From assembly GCF_037975245.1 (NCBI RefSeq), contig NC_092566.1, positions 6,450,001 through 6,514,000 of the forward strand: a DNA stretch of 64,000 bases, given 5' to 3'. The notes beneath the pieces were generated by a model, which made no database searches, had not been told where the DNA came from, and saw only the letters and a program-made list of their open reading frames with translations. Origin of the DNA: Apostichopus japonicus. Lineage: Eukaryota; Echinodermata; Holothuroidea; Aspidochirotida; Stichopodidae. This document shows positions 26,289-38,600 of this stretch, in pieces. Position numbers and translations under genes: made by a program. How positions within the stretch are numbered: the stretch's first letter is position 1; every line of letters begins with the position of its first letter.

Positions 26289-26630
26289 CACATTCAGCCA
26301 GATTATACAGTTGTTATTCTGCCGATTCGAAGTAAGCTTTCCAATTCATATGGTACAGATTCTAAAGTTAGGCTAGGCCCAATTTGCTGTTGAATGGTAT
26401 GCATGATTCATTAGTGTAGTGTTATGCACAAAAACACTGCAAGATAAATCAACAAATTGTTGCATACATAAACCACAGAATATTGGTAAAGCTTGGTCAA
26501 TGAAGTCTACTCTAAGCTTAAGGCCTAAGTTTTACTGAGTATGTAGTGTTATTTAGACAATGGCATACTTACTAGAATACTGTCCTTCTAGGCTAGGCTA
26601 CCATAAGTTAGCATGATTTAGGCGGGTACC

Positions 26631-27427
26631 GTTATTTTCCGCACACGTTACTTTCCGCTGAAACAAAACGGTGTTTTCCGCTGACAAATTTGTCAGCGGA
26701 AAACAACTTTTTTTTCAGCGGAAAGTACCGTTTTTTGGGAGGAACAGAATGACTTACTGAAATGATTAGGCACATGGAAGGATTTAGGAGGATGGAGAGA
26801 TAGGCAGATAGATGTAACAGGATAAAATGTAGCTTCGAGACTAGATTATTATTAGGATAGCTAAGGTTGTAGCTTAGGCTGTAAGCACTAGCTTAGGCTG
26901 TAGGCCCTAATCCCAAGTTTAATTTTTTAAATCGGCCATGATTTTAGATGTAACTCGTAAGAAAGGTGTTGCAAAATGCACGTTCGGGTCTTAAAACAGC
27001 CCTTACTTATACAGCCATTTCCAGCGAAAATCAAAAAGATACCGCCTTTTACAACTTTTTTCAAACCATGATTACGCGGACCGCAGTTTAAATACTTTAT
27101 TAGATACTCAATCCTTCATAACGCGGGCGTCCCTTTGCCCTTTTATCCGCCGACCGCCTCATACTTCTTTAATAATCCCTAATTACAAACACCCCAAGCC
27201 TCCTGTAAAATATAAGCAGCTTAACTTTTCTGACATGAACTCAGTCTAACCATCCTTTAGCAACGTTCTTTGATACTTTCTCATGTTATTTTAATCATCC
27301 TGCCTGAATTTGGTATCCTTAAATTGAGGAAAAATATAGTGTACAGGTAAGTGAAAAAAAATGTTTTCCGCACAAGAATTTTTCAGCGGAAAGTAATCTG
27401 CGGAAAGTAACGTATGCGGAAAACAAC
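26631..27427. mobile_element. Inverted-repeat element with TTTCCGC modules
   Basis: The left end (GTTATTTTCCGCACACGTTA, then 'ctttccgctga') is complementary to the right end (ending 'gcggaaaacaac' at 27427). The word 'ttttccgc' or its complement is repeated at least four times per arm. The length is about 800 bp with no coding frame. A clear target duplication could not be identified. It lies between the divergent PAQR3 and TGOLN2-like genes. Confidence 0.7.
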
Positions 27428-27942
27428 TGAAACCGATTTAGGCATAGGCCTCCAACTGTGACTTTTACTGTAGTGTAAGTTGTTACTAGGCTATGTTAGG
27501 TTGTGACTGAGTGTGAATTAAAATTGATAACAAACGTCTGATCCCGATCGGTATTAGCCATTAAAGAAAGTCGAGCAAATTTCTTTCAAGCGGTTTACAG
27601 CTGCACAGTATCGGCACTTCCTTCTAAGAACTCATACTAATATCAGTCATCCTAACAATAATTGCCAAGGCACGCTGAACTGTTTTGTTGTTACCACCCA
27701 TCGCACATCCAGGATCAAAACTAGCAACCAAAGAACTCTATTTCTATGGTTTAAGGCTAATTCCCTTGACAAGCAGCTTTGTGGAAGGGCGCCCTTAGTT
27801 ATGTTATAATTCGAAGATATATAGTAGGAACGTCTTTACCAAGACTAGCTGTACACGTACGTGGCGATGACGATATTTACTATTTAAGTGCATATAGCCT
27901 AGTCTACATTCGTACGTCAGCCACAAATCTAGAATCGCAGAG

Positions 27943-28004
27943 TATAAAAATTTCCATTACCAAATTCCTGGCAATAGACGAGGAATGAGTTTTTCTCTGT
28001 AAAG
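27943..28004 (+). promoter_or_regulatory. Candidate TATA box and non-coding first exon of the TGOLN2-like gene
   Basis: TATAAAA lies at 27943-27949 and a strong donor (AAAG|GTAAGA) at 28004/28005, about 55 bp downstream, leaving room for a short 5' untranslated exon starting near 27972. The coding exon at 29624 begins with a strong acceptor ('ttatttttttgcag'), which requires an upstream non-coding exon. This is inference from spacing; no transcript supports it here. Confidence 0.35.
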
Positions 28005-28342
28005 GTAAGAAACATTTTAGTGGCTATCAACGTTTTTGGTAAAATACTGGCACTTACCATAGCCTATTTATAGTTTGAAGTATTTATTACAGTAACATTA
28101 TAGATTTGTTGACATAGCCTAACTGTAGTGTTACTGTTAAGCCTATGCCTAACTTAGGCCGATCAGTTTACTTAGGCCTACAAATAGTAATACCTTCAAT
28201 TCAGTTTTGAGGTGTGAAGGGGCTCTCTAGGTCTTCAACAAAGCAGGTAATGAAATTTCTTTGTCAAACATTGGAGATAATATGTATTTATTATAAATAT
28301 TTTGGCTAGTAAAATGCCAAAATGGATAATGATTGATTACTG

Positions 28343-29149
28343 GGTCACACTAATTAGCGTCAACAGGCCGATTTCATGACAACTCACGGCAACTCACGAC
28401 AACTCACGACAACTCACGACAACTCACGACAACTCACGACAACTCACGACAACTCACGACAACTCACGACAACTCACGACAACTCACGACAACTCACGAC
28501 AACTCACGACAACTCACGACAACTCACGACAACTCACGACAACTCACGACAACTCACGACAACTCACGACAACTCACGACAACTCACGACAACTCACGAC
28601 AACTCACGACAACTCACGACAACTCACGACAACTCACGACAACTCACGACAACAAGTTTAAAATACCATCAAATACAATTGATTTTATTAGAGTATATCT
28701 GGAAACACGTTTAAAACTGACTGGAACCAGCGTGCATACATATTTTTTACGGGAAAAAATGTTTTTGTCGTAAAAATCGCCAACTTTTTCCTATCGTTGA
28801 ATTGGACGACGTGATGCCATTGCGCTTGCGCAATGACATTGGACCGAACCATTATACTACAGGTAAGTGCAATTTTTCAATCGAGAATGGTGCACACACT
28901 GGTGTCAATGTATGATGGACTTGGCAAAAGGCAATTTGATTTGGAGTTCATTCACCATACTTTGGTGCTTTATTACTACGTCAACCCACCTTACCGACAC
29001 TGTACACAAGGCAGTTCCCAAACCTAGCACAAACCCACCCATATTATAATGGTTCGGTCCGATTGTATTTGTATTTGTATTTGATTGTATTTAAACTTGT
29101 TGTCTTGAGTTGTTGTGAAATCGGCCTGTTGACGCTAATTAGTGTGACC
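28343..29149. mobile_element. Long-TIR element with minisatellite-expanded left arm
   Basis: GGTCACACTAATTAGCGTCA at 28343 and its reverse complement ending at 29149 begin inverted arms that continue past 100 bp once the minisatellite is discounted. Matching stretches include 'acaggccgatttca', 'aacaagtttaaa' and, further in, 'ggaccgaaccattata' (28841-28856 and the complement near 29045-29060). TGATTAC flanks both sides within one or two bases, a possible 7-bp target duplication. No transposase is evident. If the promoter at 27943 is right, it lies in the first intron of the TGOLN2-like gene. Confidence 0.75.
28376..28652. repeat. 10-bp minisatellite (aactcacgac), about 27 copies
   Basis: Nearly perfect decamers inside the left arm of the inverted-repeat element at 28343-29149. 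The right arm carries a single related unit ('aactcaagac' on the complement), so the array arose by expansion of a terminal-repeat segment. The 112-codon frame with a repeating HDNSRQLTTT peptide is an artefact. Confidence 0.95.
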
Positions 29150-29682
29150 GTGATTACTTGATATCTCCAGAAGGAATATTTGGGGCAAATCGTGGAAATC
29201 AAGTATTTTTCTCTTCCATCAGCAGCAGTTTACTTCACTTTTTGCTGTAAATGAGTCTAAGAAATTATTTTGGTATATACTGTACATTGATTAATGTCTA
29301 TTTATCTTATAGCTATATATTACGACTATTCCTTGCTCAGATCATACTGGCATATTGTCACGTTGATAACTCAGTTTGACCGAGCCCCATTTACTGACAC
29401 TGTGGAACGCATTGTCATTCCATTTTAGATTCCAGAGGGTCTACAAACAGTAGTTATTAAAACATACACCAATTTCAAGGCAATCAATTTCCATCATTCC
29501 TTTCCTCAGAATCTCAAATTCATGTGCTAGACATGGTTAAATCACTTTTACATTGAAATATGCATGAATGAAATTGATACATTGCATGTGTATGTATACA
29601 CTATTTATTTTTATTTTTTGCAGACACGTGAAGAGTGAGTTACAGATTATATATATATAGAACAGTTTGAATAACTGCCATC

Positions 29683-32600
29683 ATGGAAGTGTGGATGATT
29701 CTCATGGCAACATTGTTTTTCTTTGGAGCAAGTTTTGGCCAGAGTCCTGATCCAAATGAATTCTCCGTAAGCACCTATGCTGCAATCAACTCAGAACTGC
29801 AAAAATGTGCCATCCCATCTGCTAAGATGTTTGAAAAAAGTATCCCGACAGGACAGGGCCGAGTTCCAACTTATTCAACATTTGATTCGTTTTGTTACTT
29901 TCAAGCGCTTCAGCAAAATAATCAAGTGGCTCTCTTCATGTGTAAATACTATAGGTTCTTGGTTAACACCTATTATGATGATTTCTGTAAATCTGATAGT
30001 CCTGCAAAGAAACCACTGGATAAATCTGTCCAGTATGCAGCTTTTGTGAGCAACCCTGATGCAGTCTGTAATTATTTGCAGCAAAACCTCCAAACAGCCG
30101 ACCAGCAGAAAGTCTTCAAGTCACCTGATGAATGCACTCTTCTTTGCGCAAATGCCTATGCGGAATTCTGTAGAAATTTCGGCTTCATCTTAAATATTGC
30201 AAACAGTAAGTTAAAATTTTACAGATAATTAATCATAAAGTTTAAACTTCTTTGTGTGCTTTATCACCGATTAACTATATTATGTAAAATAAAATTTTGT
30301 AAATATTCACTCAATTAATTCCCAACTTTTTCAAGATGTCCAACTGTAGCAAGAAAACATGACTTTAACTTTGTGGGACACAAATTCTTTTGTATAAAGA
30401 TTTTAAGTAGTTCAACGTAAAAATTTCTGTAATAAGAAATGATGACTTGGTTGAAGCCACATGTGGTGGATCTGTTAATTAAGACTGAATGGTGTTCACT
30501 CTCCAGTATATGTGTGACTAACTGTAGAATTGTCAATATGACCTGTATCCTACCTATATGGTTAATAGGGCCTATCCTACCTAGGTCCTATCCTACCTAT
30601 ATGGTTAAAAAGGTTCTATCCTACCTATATGGTTAAATAGGGAGTACCTACTGTATTCTTTTTCATGACATTTGTTTTTAACTACAGCCCTGTCTTGTAC
30701 ACACCAATTTGATCAGTACATACAGTACATACTGCAGCCTACAGACCTATACTAGTACATGCAAACATTTTAGTCTTTTCACACATTTTCAAGGATCTTT
30801 TTTGGTAATTTAACGGTACTGTGCTATACTTGTAACCTTCAAAAGTTACAGAACTCCACTTGGTTCTAGTTGAGAATCAATATTAGTTTGTTCCTATTTT
30901 AAGCAACCTGTGCATTAAGGTCTTTTCTAAATTTCATTGCATCATTTTGTGCTACATTGCAGACCATTGTTATAGTATATATATAACGTTTAAAATGAAA
31001 ATATTGTATCAATACTTGAAATATTTTTGTGACAACTTTTCCTAGATTAGTTTTATTTAAATACTGATCAATGATGGTGTGTCTCACCTCCATAGCACAT
31101 GCTGCATTAGTGGACAACAGAGTTGGTATGTTTCCTTGATAAATATTCATTAACTCCTGCTTTAAAATCCCTGGATTTTTACTTTTGGTGTTGGTGTAGG
31201 CTGTTTATTTAGATGTATTTTTTTTATTCTTAAACTTTTCTGATTTATGTCATTGTGTCACATCTTGCCATACTTACCCATTCTATTTGTTCTCTGCCCC
31301 CTACACAGTATGTGAAGTGTATATTAGACCATAGTTTAGGCCAGTTCCACGAAAATGATGAAATAATGGGTAATCAGTAAGTGACATCGGCCACAGGTAT
31401 TAATCGATAATCTGTAAAACCGATAATCATAAAATCGGTCGAACACTAATATTTACTGTAACCAGTGTTATGACAATACTGTGACAAGAGAAATTGTAAA
31501 AAGACATGCACCAGTTAAAGTTTATAGATTCTTTCCAGATTGTTAATGTTGCATTATTATGTAAAGGTCCATGGGTATGAGAGGCTTACTTTATATGTTA
31601 TTGGTTTTATTTTTATGAAAGCAATTTTTGGCTCTTTGTTTTTTTTTATATATGACTTTCCATAGTAGGGATATTTAAGTATTTGCAACATCATTAATGA
31701 TCTCCCCCTCCCCCCCCCCCTCCTCTCCCTCTCCAAAATAATTTTAAAGGACATTATGAACTTTATGGCTGTGTTGTAACAAACTTCCGTCTGACATCGA
31801 AACATCACCAAATATCTGCTGTGCATTTAAGAGGAGACTGAAAACTTATCTGTTCTCGAGAGCATTTTCTAATTGACTGAGCGCCACTGAACATTGTTTT
31901 GTATATACCTTGGATATTAGGCGCTATATAAGTTATTTGATTGATTGATTAATTGATTGATTGTAAATCCTGTTTCCATTTATAACTGGGACGATTCAGT
32001 TACACTGTGTCTCTCATGAAATAGACTACAGTAGTACAGGTAGCAATACACAGCATTGCCTTTTATCAAGAAGGAAAATATTGTGTGATGTTCCATTTTC
32101 AGTGAAATATGGCCATTGGCAAGTAGCAAAACAAAAATAAAAACGTTAAAATCTTACTGTTTATACATAGGTTGTCTCTTGGCAATTTAGTAATAATTAC
32201 TGTAGTAATGCAAGAAGTTTTCACTTAGTAATTTTAGTGGTTCAATAGTACTGTAGCTATTAGGGATACATGGGATTTTATAAAACTTTACCAATAACCT
32301 TTCATCAATGGTACTAATTATAACATACATGTACAGTATATTAAATATCATAATCAGTTAATTGATTATATAGTCAGGGTTAATGTATTATGATTGAGCG
32401 TTTATGAAAAAATCAAATCTACAAAATTTTTCTATAAAAAGTGTGATATAAAGGAAGGGGAGAGGGAGAGTAATGGGTACAGTAGCTCTTTATCAACTGT
32501 AACCAATAGTTTTAACTCTTAAATCTTGAGATGTGACTAACTCATCCACTCACAACTAAGTACAGCTCTTTATAACCTACTTACAGTTAAGTGTTCTCAG

Positions 32601-35600
32601 TATCATTGTCACTGCATTGCTGTTACTCTATTGAAGGTCATCAGTATCTCCCCCCATCCCCCTCCCCCCAAAGAAAAAAAATGTTGACAAATTTCAAAAG
32701 TATTTCTCTAACAGCTGTGATTATCGATATAAGTCATAGCCATTGAATGAGATGGTTAAATATGGCATCTCCATACATAAATACTTTTATAGTGGCAGTA
32801 AAACACTTGTTGAAATTCAAGCATCGGTGATCACTAATGTGACTATCTAGCAAATTTGAGGGAAATACTGAAGACCTTTCTTGCCATAATATCTGAGAAT
32901 TTCATTGACGTGTCTCATTTTATACATGTATGGAAAGTCCTCTCCTGTTTTTGTTTTTTTTAGTTTATCTTCATTTTTTTCGGGGTATGCATATTCATAT
33001 TTAAGTCTAGTGGTGGTCAGCAATAAAATGCAGACTGAATTTTTTAAGGGCATTGTGAAAGTCTTACTAATTCAACTTTTATAATCAGTTATATTTACTT
33101 CGCTCCTCACTTACCTGTCTGCTCACAACCTCAGCACTCTCTTTCTATGGTGTAAACTGGTAATCTTTGAACATGGTGCTCTCTATGATTGGACCCCTCC
33201 TGCAATGCCCCCTCACCTTCTCATTATATACCACCCATAGTGTTAAGACATTTGTTATGAGAATCAGAATCTATTATGCTATGTAGGGTTCTATATCCTC
33301 ACAGTTTCTCTATTCTTAAGGGTGTGTGTGGGTGCACTGTTTTCAAGTTGACATTTTACACATTTTAAGCTCTTTACCTATCCAATATCAATATTTTATA
33401 GATAACACCAATCCTGAGGAGACTAACAATGATGCTGCTGGAACACCTGAAGGAAATAATGAAGGTATGGTCTTTAGTAGCAAAAAGAAAACCCCCAAAA
33501 GACAGAATGGCTTTATATTTGGTTTTCGATGATAATCGTAACCTTTGCATTTCTAGCATGATAAAAATTGCTGAAAAATTTCAAAAGTACCTCTCTAGAG
33601 GCTGTGATCATCGATATTAGTCATAGCCATTGAGTTAGGTGGTTAAATACTTTGATACTACTTTTATAGTGGCAGTAAAACCCTTGTTGAAATTCAATCG
33701 GTGACCACTAATGTGACTAGCAAATTTGAGAGGAATACTGAAGACCTTAATTGCCATAATTTCCGAGAATTTCATAGAAGTTTGTCATTTTTATACATGG
33801 AAAGTCCTCTCTTGTGGTATTTTTTCTTCTGATTTTTCTTAAGTTGACTTCATTTTCTTCGGTCCATGCATATTCATATTTAAGTCTATCAATATTTTAT
33901 AGATAACACCAATCCTGAGGAGACTAACAATGATGCTGCTGGAACACCCGAAGAAATTAATGAAGGTATGGATCTTAAGCAGGAAAATGAAAACCCAAAA
34001 AAGATGGAATGGCTTCATTTTTGGTTTCGATGTTAAACGTAACCTTTGCATTCATGATGGCGTATGTGTTTAAATGTGTGCGTGTGTGTCGGTGAGTGTG
34101 TGTGATTGCCTTTGTGACGCCCAGCTTGTAAACATGATATCTCAAGAAGGGAGGTCAGACCAATGTCATATTTGATGTGTAGAAGTACCACATTAAGTAC
34201 AAGTAGCCTATTGTTTTTGTTGGAGGTCAAAGGTCATTTGGGGTCACCAGGGTCAAATTGTGAAAACCTCGTAAACATGATATCTCAAGAAGGGAATCAT
34301 GGGTAGACCTCATATTTGGTGTGTAGAAGTAACACTGTGAGTTAAAGAAGCCTATTGTTCTTGGTGGAGGTCAAAGGTCATTTGTGGTCATTATAGGTCA
34401 AATCTTTGAAACCCCTGTAAACATGTTCACCCTCACTATACATTACATCAGATTCATGAAGAAAACTGTGCTCATGTTACATCATCAAAATCACAATGCA
34501 TTTTTGCATGATGGTTTGTATTAATTTCCTTGATTTTTTTTTTTAATCGATGGTTACTCAATAAGTCAGAACGTTCTGGTTGCAACCAATTTGAATTTTG
34601 AAATCTATATTTAAGAGAAAAATATTCTACACTGTAAGTCGCTAATTTCAGTTTGATTTTGACTGGTTGAAACCTTCCATTACCACAGGAAGTGGATCAC
34701 AGTAGGGGTGGGGAAGGGGGTGGGGAAGGGGGTGGGGGTGTGTGGTGTGATCTGGGCAAATGCTCTTCAAAAAGCTAAATACTTAGGTTATTATATTCTT
34801 CTGGTTGATTTATCCTTGAAACTTGATATATATGGAACATTTGCTATAAAGCTATCAATGTTGCCCTTTTTGGTTTTTTAGATTTCAATTCATTGCTTGC
34901 ATTATTCCAAGCTTATATAATACATTATTCCATTGTTGTGCAGTTAAACTTATACCTCCTCAGTCATGATCCTCTAAGCCCTTCTTAACGGTTCTAACAT
35001 GTATATCTACTTCTTTATCGATTGTTTCTGTTCAGTGCCTCTCAACGCTGAAGGCTATGGTAACCCTCCTCCAGCCGACGACCAAGATGATAATACAGGA
35101 GGTAAAACATTTATCCCAAGTACGGTTTTTCGGTCACGATGCTAAAGGCTCAATGACCTTTGCAATCTGGCTGCCGTTTGCGTGTGTGTACCATGGCGTA
35201 TGTGTGTTTATGTGACGGCCAACTCGTAAACTCGACACCTCAAGAAGCGCAAGTTGGTGTCAATGCCATGCTTACTAGGTAGATGCCCCATGATGTGTCG
35301 ATGTGCATTCTATTGTTTGTGGTTCCCATCTCATTCATATTGGTGAGTGGGCAAGCTCATCGTGAAATTTTTATATTGGCAATATTTCTTCAACCGTAGG
35401 TCCGATCAAGTTCATACATGGTAGCGTGATGTCAGTTGATGATAGGTACATGTTCATATAGTCGAGAATTTCATTCTCATTACTATTCATGAATGGGCGT
35501 GGCTAGAGCGTTATCACAGTGGAAAGCTTGTTAACGCGATATTTCAAGACGAACAAGTTGAATCCGATGTCATACTGAGTAGGCAGATGCCTCTTTGATG

Positions 35601-38600
35601 TGTTAATGTGCCCATTTGTTTGTGGTTCCCATTTCATGAATAGTAATGTGTGGAGTGGGCTGAACATAAAATTCTTAAAATGGCAATATCTTTACAACAG
35701 TATGTCCGATTTAGGCCATTCTTGGTATAGTGATGTAACTAGATAGGAAGCATATGCTCTTTGCAACAACAACTTTGCAACAACCTTGACCTCATTAATA
35801 TTCATGAGTTTATGGGACGTAATGGGAAATAGTCAAAAACAGCTTGTGAACACAATATCTCTTCAACCAAGGATATGTTTGTTTTACACCAAGCGTTTTT
35901 GCTTTTGCAATTAAAAATTTCACTGAAATCGGCTTCAATTATCAGTGGGTCCCTACAAGTTTTTGATTCCTTGCTTGAGGCAAAAGGAATCTATTCAGTG
36001 GTGATGGTGTGTACATGTGTGTGTGGGGGGGGGGGGGGCGCCTGCTCGTGAACTCGATAAGTCGAAACCTACACCTTGGTTGAACTTTGTACTTATTTCC
36101 AGTACAGTATGTGACTATAGTAGTGTAGTATAACATTAGGAGCACCTGTGTGTACAATAGACTTGGCGTAGAGTTCCTCTTACTACACTGTTATTGTAGG
36201 ATGTAGGTTTACAGTGTTGAAAACATCTACATACCAATACTGCAGTAACGAATAACGCTACCTTTTGTGCTTTTATATATTCCCCGCACGCTAGCTCCAC
36301 TTTACCGTTGTACAATTGGGAGGGCGTTGTGGTCAAGTGGTTAAGGCAGTGGACTTGTGATCTAAGGATTACAGGTTCGAGCCCTGGCCAGATCATTGCG
36401 TTGTGTCCTTGGGCAAGGCGCTTTATCTCCATTGCCTCTCTTCACCCAGGTGTATAAATGGGGACCTGCGAGGTAACTTGTAAATATAGTTGCGTGCGCC
36501 GGTTTGTGGCTGCACCCTATGGGAAGTCCCCCGGGGGACACGTGGTTGTGGTGCACTGTGGTGCCCCAGGAGAGATTGATTGAATTGTGCACACTTTGGT
36601 GTGTGGGTGTGACAAGTTACCAATGACCAGGGGTTAAGTTGTAAAGTCGTGTGAGGAGGCATTAGCTTCATACAAGACTGTAAACCTTCAACTTTAACTT
36701 TACAATTGACGTTCCGGATATGGACTCTATCCATTCAACTGTGAGCAGTGTTTGTAAAAGAATAGAAAGAAGAGAAAAAATAGATATATATTGTCTAGTT
36801 TCAATCAACTTTGTGAACTTTGGCTGCAAACTAACCTCTAACACCTTTTGCACTAGCAAAGCAAATTGTTGCTTCACAATTTTCCTGTCCTTGTTTCTTG
36901 ATTAGAACTTGATGGTGGAGTTGAGGAGGAAGAACAATTCCCAGGCGATGTGCAAATAGATGATAATGATGGTGAAGATGTTAATGGAACCAATGGTGAG
37001 TTGTAGTTAATGAATCCATTGAAATCAGGTGTGTACAATTTTAATGTGATATCCACCCTGTTATACTCACTACAGGCACAATTAAAGTTATAACAAATCC
37101 TCCCTCCCCCACCCCCTTAGCTTTTGTGTATCGGTGATCTGGAGCTCAGTGTAAAAGTTCTTGTGTGATCATTCGATGATATTTTAGTACAGACAGACCC
37201 ACAAAGAAGAACTAAAATGGGAGGTGACAATCGGCATCTTTCTTGTATCTTGATTGGTGGAGATATTTTTTTATTTTTCGATTTTTGTTTGGGGGGGGGG
37301 GGGTAAGTGGTGACATTTTATGACAGCATCTGGCAACAAGAGAACTAAGTGATGTGATTATTGCAAGTTAGCTGAATGTGGCTTTGGTGCTCTCTGTATT
37401 ATAATGTACCAGTTTTTTTTTTTTCACTGAGTAAAATAATACTCTTCCCAGGAAATTTGTATTTTGACAAATACTTTTTCATACATCTTGCCTGGGTAGT
37501 TAGCAATTATTGTAATTTGTGGTCTCACTTCAAACTTTAGACGGACAAGACTGGGACGCACCAGCACAACAGGGAGAAGGATACGATTGGGATGAAAACG
37601 AAGAAGGTAACAACGAAGGCAAGTATATAGTGGGTGCTCTGTGAACATTTTGGTAACTTTGCTTTATATCATAGCTACAAAACAAGCTGAAAATGACTCA
37701 AATACAGATATTTTAACATGTTGCATAGCTTGCAAAATAAAGCAAATTATTTTATTCAAACAAACATACAGATGAAGCGCTAGTGAGGAGCATTTGAATA
37801 GAAGTTGATCTTTTTTCTCAGGGAAGGGGAGGGGGGGGGGAGAGAGAGGGCATTTAATATTCCCTTTCCTGAAATTTTGCTTATCCCATTATCCAGTGTT
37901 ACTCACACTAAAATTGCAATTGACCAAGACTTTTAGGATTTTGCAACAAATGAATATGGATTAGTAGGTACTGTAGTTAATGACAAACCCCTCCCCCTCC
38001 TCATCCCCCCTTCCAAACTACTTTAAGAATGATATTACCAAGTTTAGAAAAAGTTGACTATTACATGATTGTTGAAATAAAACTTGACTATTTATGGTAA
38101 TGAGCTGCATTGTGATTGGTTAAAAAGAATCAATTGATGGAGACCAATAGGATGAAGATGCTGATTTGGTATAAATTGTCAATCAAGAAAATGGAAAGTT
38201 GATTGAGAGATTTGAAAAAAACATAATTACCGTATACCTAAATGCTCAGTTTGTACATTGCTATAATTTTGCAAGCCAGGACTAAAAAATGCAACCTTTT
38301 TTTTATTTTTTATTTATTGGTGTCAGTAACGTAACTTTCTTATTTGAAAAGGGACGGGTACCATCTGTGAAGAAATGCTTGCCTTGCTTTTTGTCATTAC
38401 TAATATAGAAAAAGCTAACACACTTTGACCAGACCTTCCTCCACTGTACTATTATTTTATGTGGCACATTCCTGTGGTGTGAAGCAAAATCAAGCCAGCA
38501 GTTTTGTGGTGTTAATATGTAGGTGGCTAGCTATCACAGGCCTGGCAATTTGGTTTCTTCATCATTGTCTCAGGTACATTTGAGACTTTATTTCTTTTTT

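Noticed and set aside
28376-28652. CRISPR-like regular repeat
   Set aside because: Units are directly contiguous with no spacers, and the DNA is clearly eukaryotic.
28376-28714. 112-codon frame with a perfect peptide repeat
   Set aside because: The 10-bp unit is open over three periods by chance; it is a minisatellite inside a transposon arm.
36318-36390. Possible tRNA gene
   Set aside because: Boxes A and B are present but stems are poor and a SINE body follows directly.
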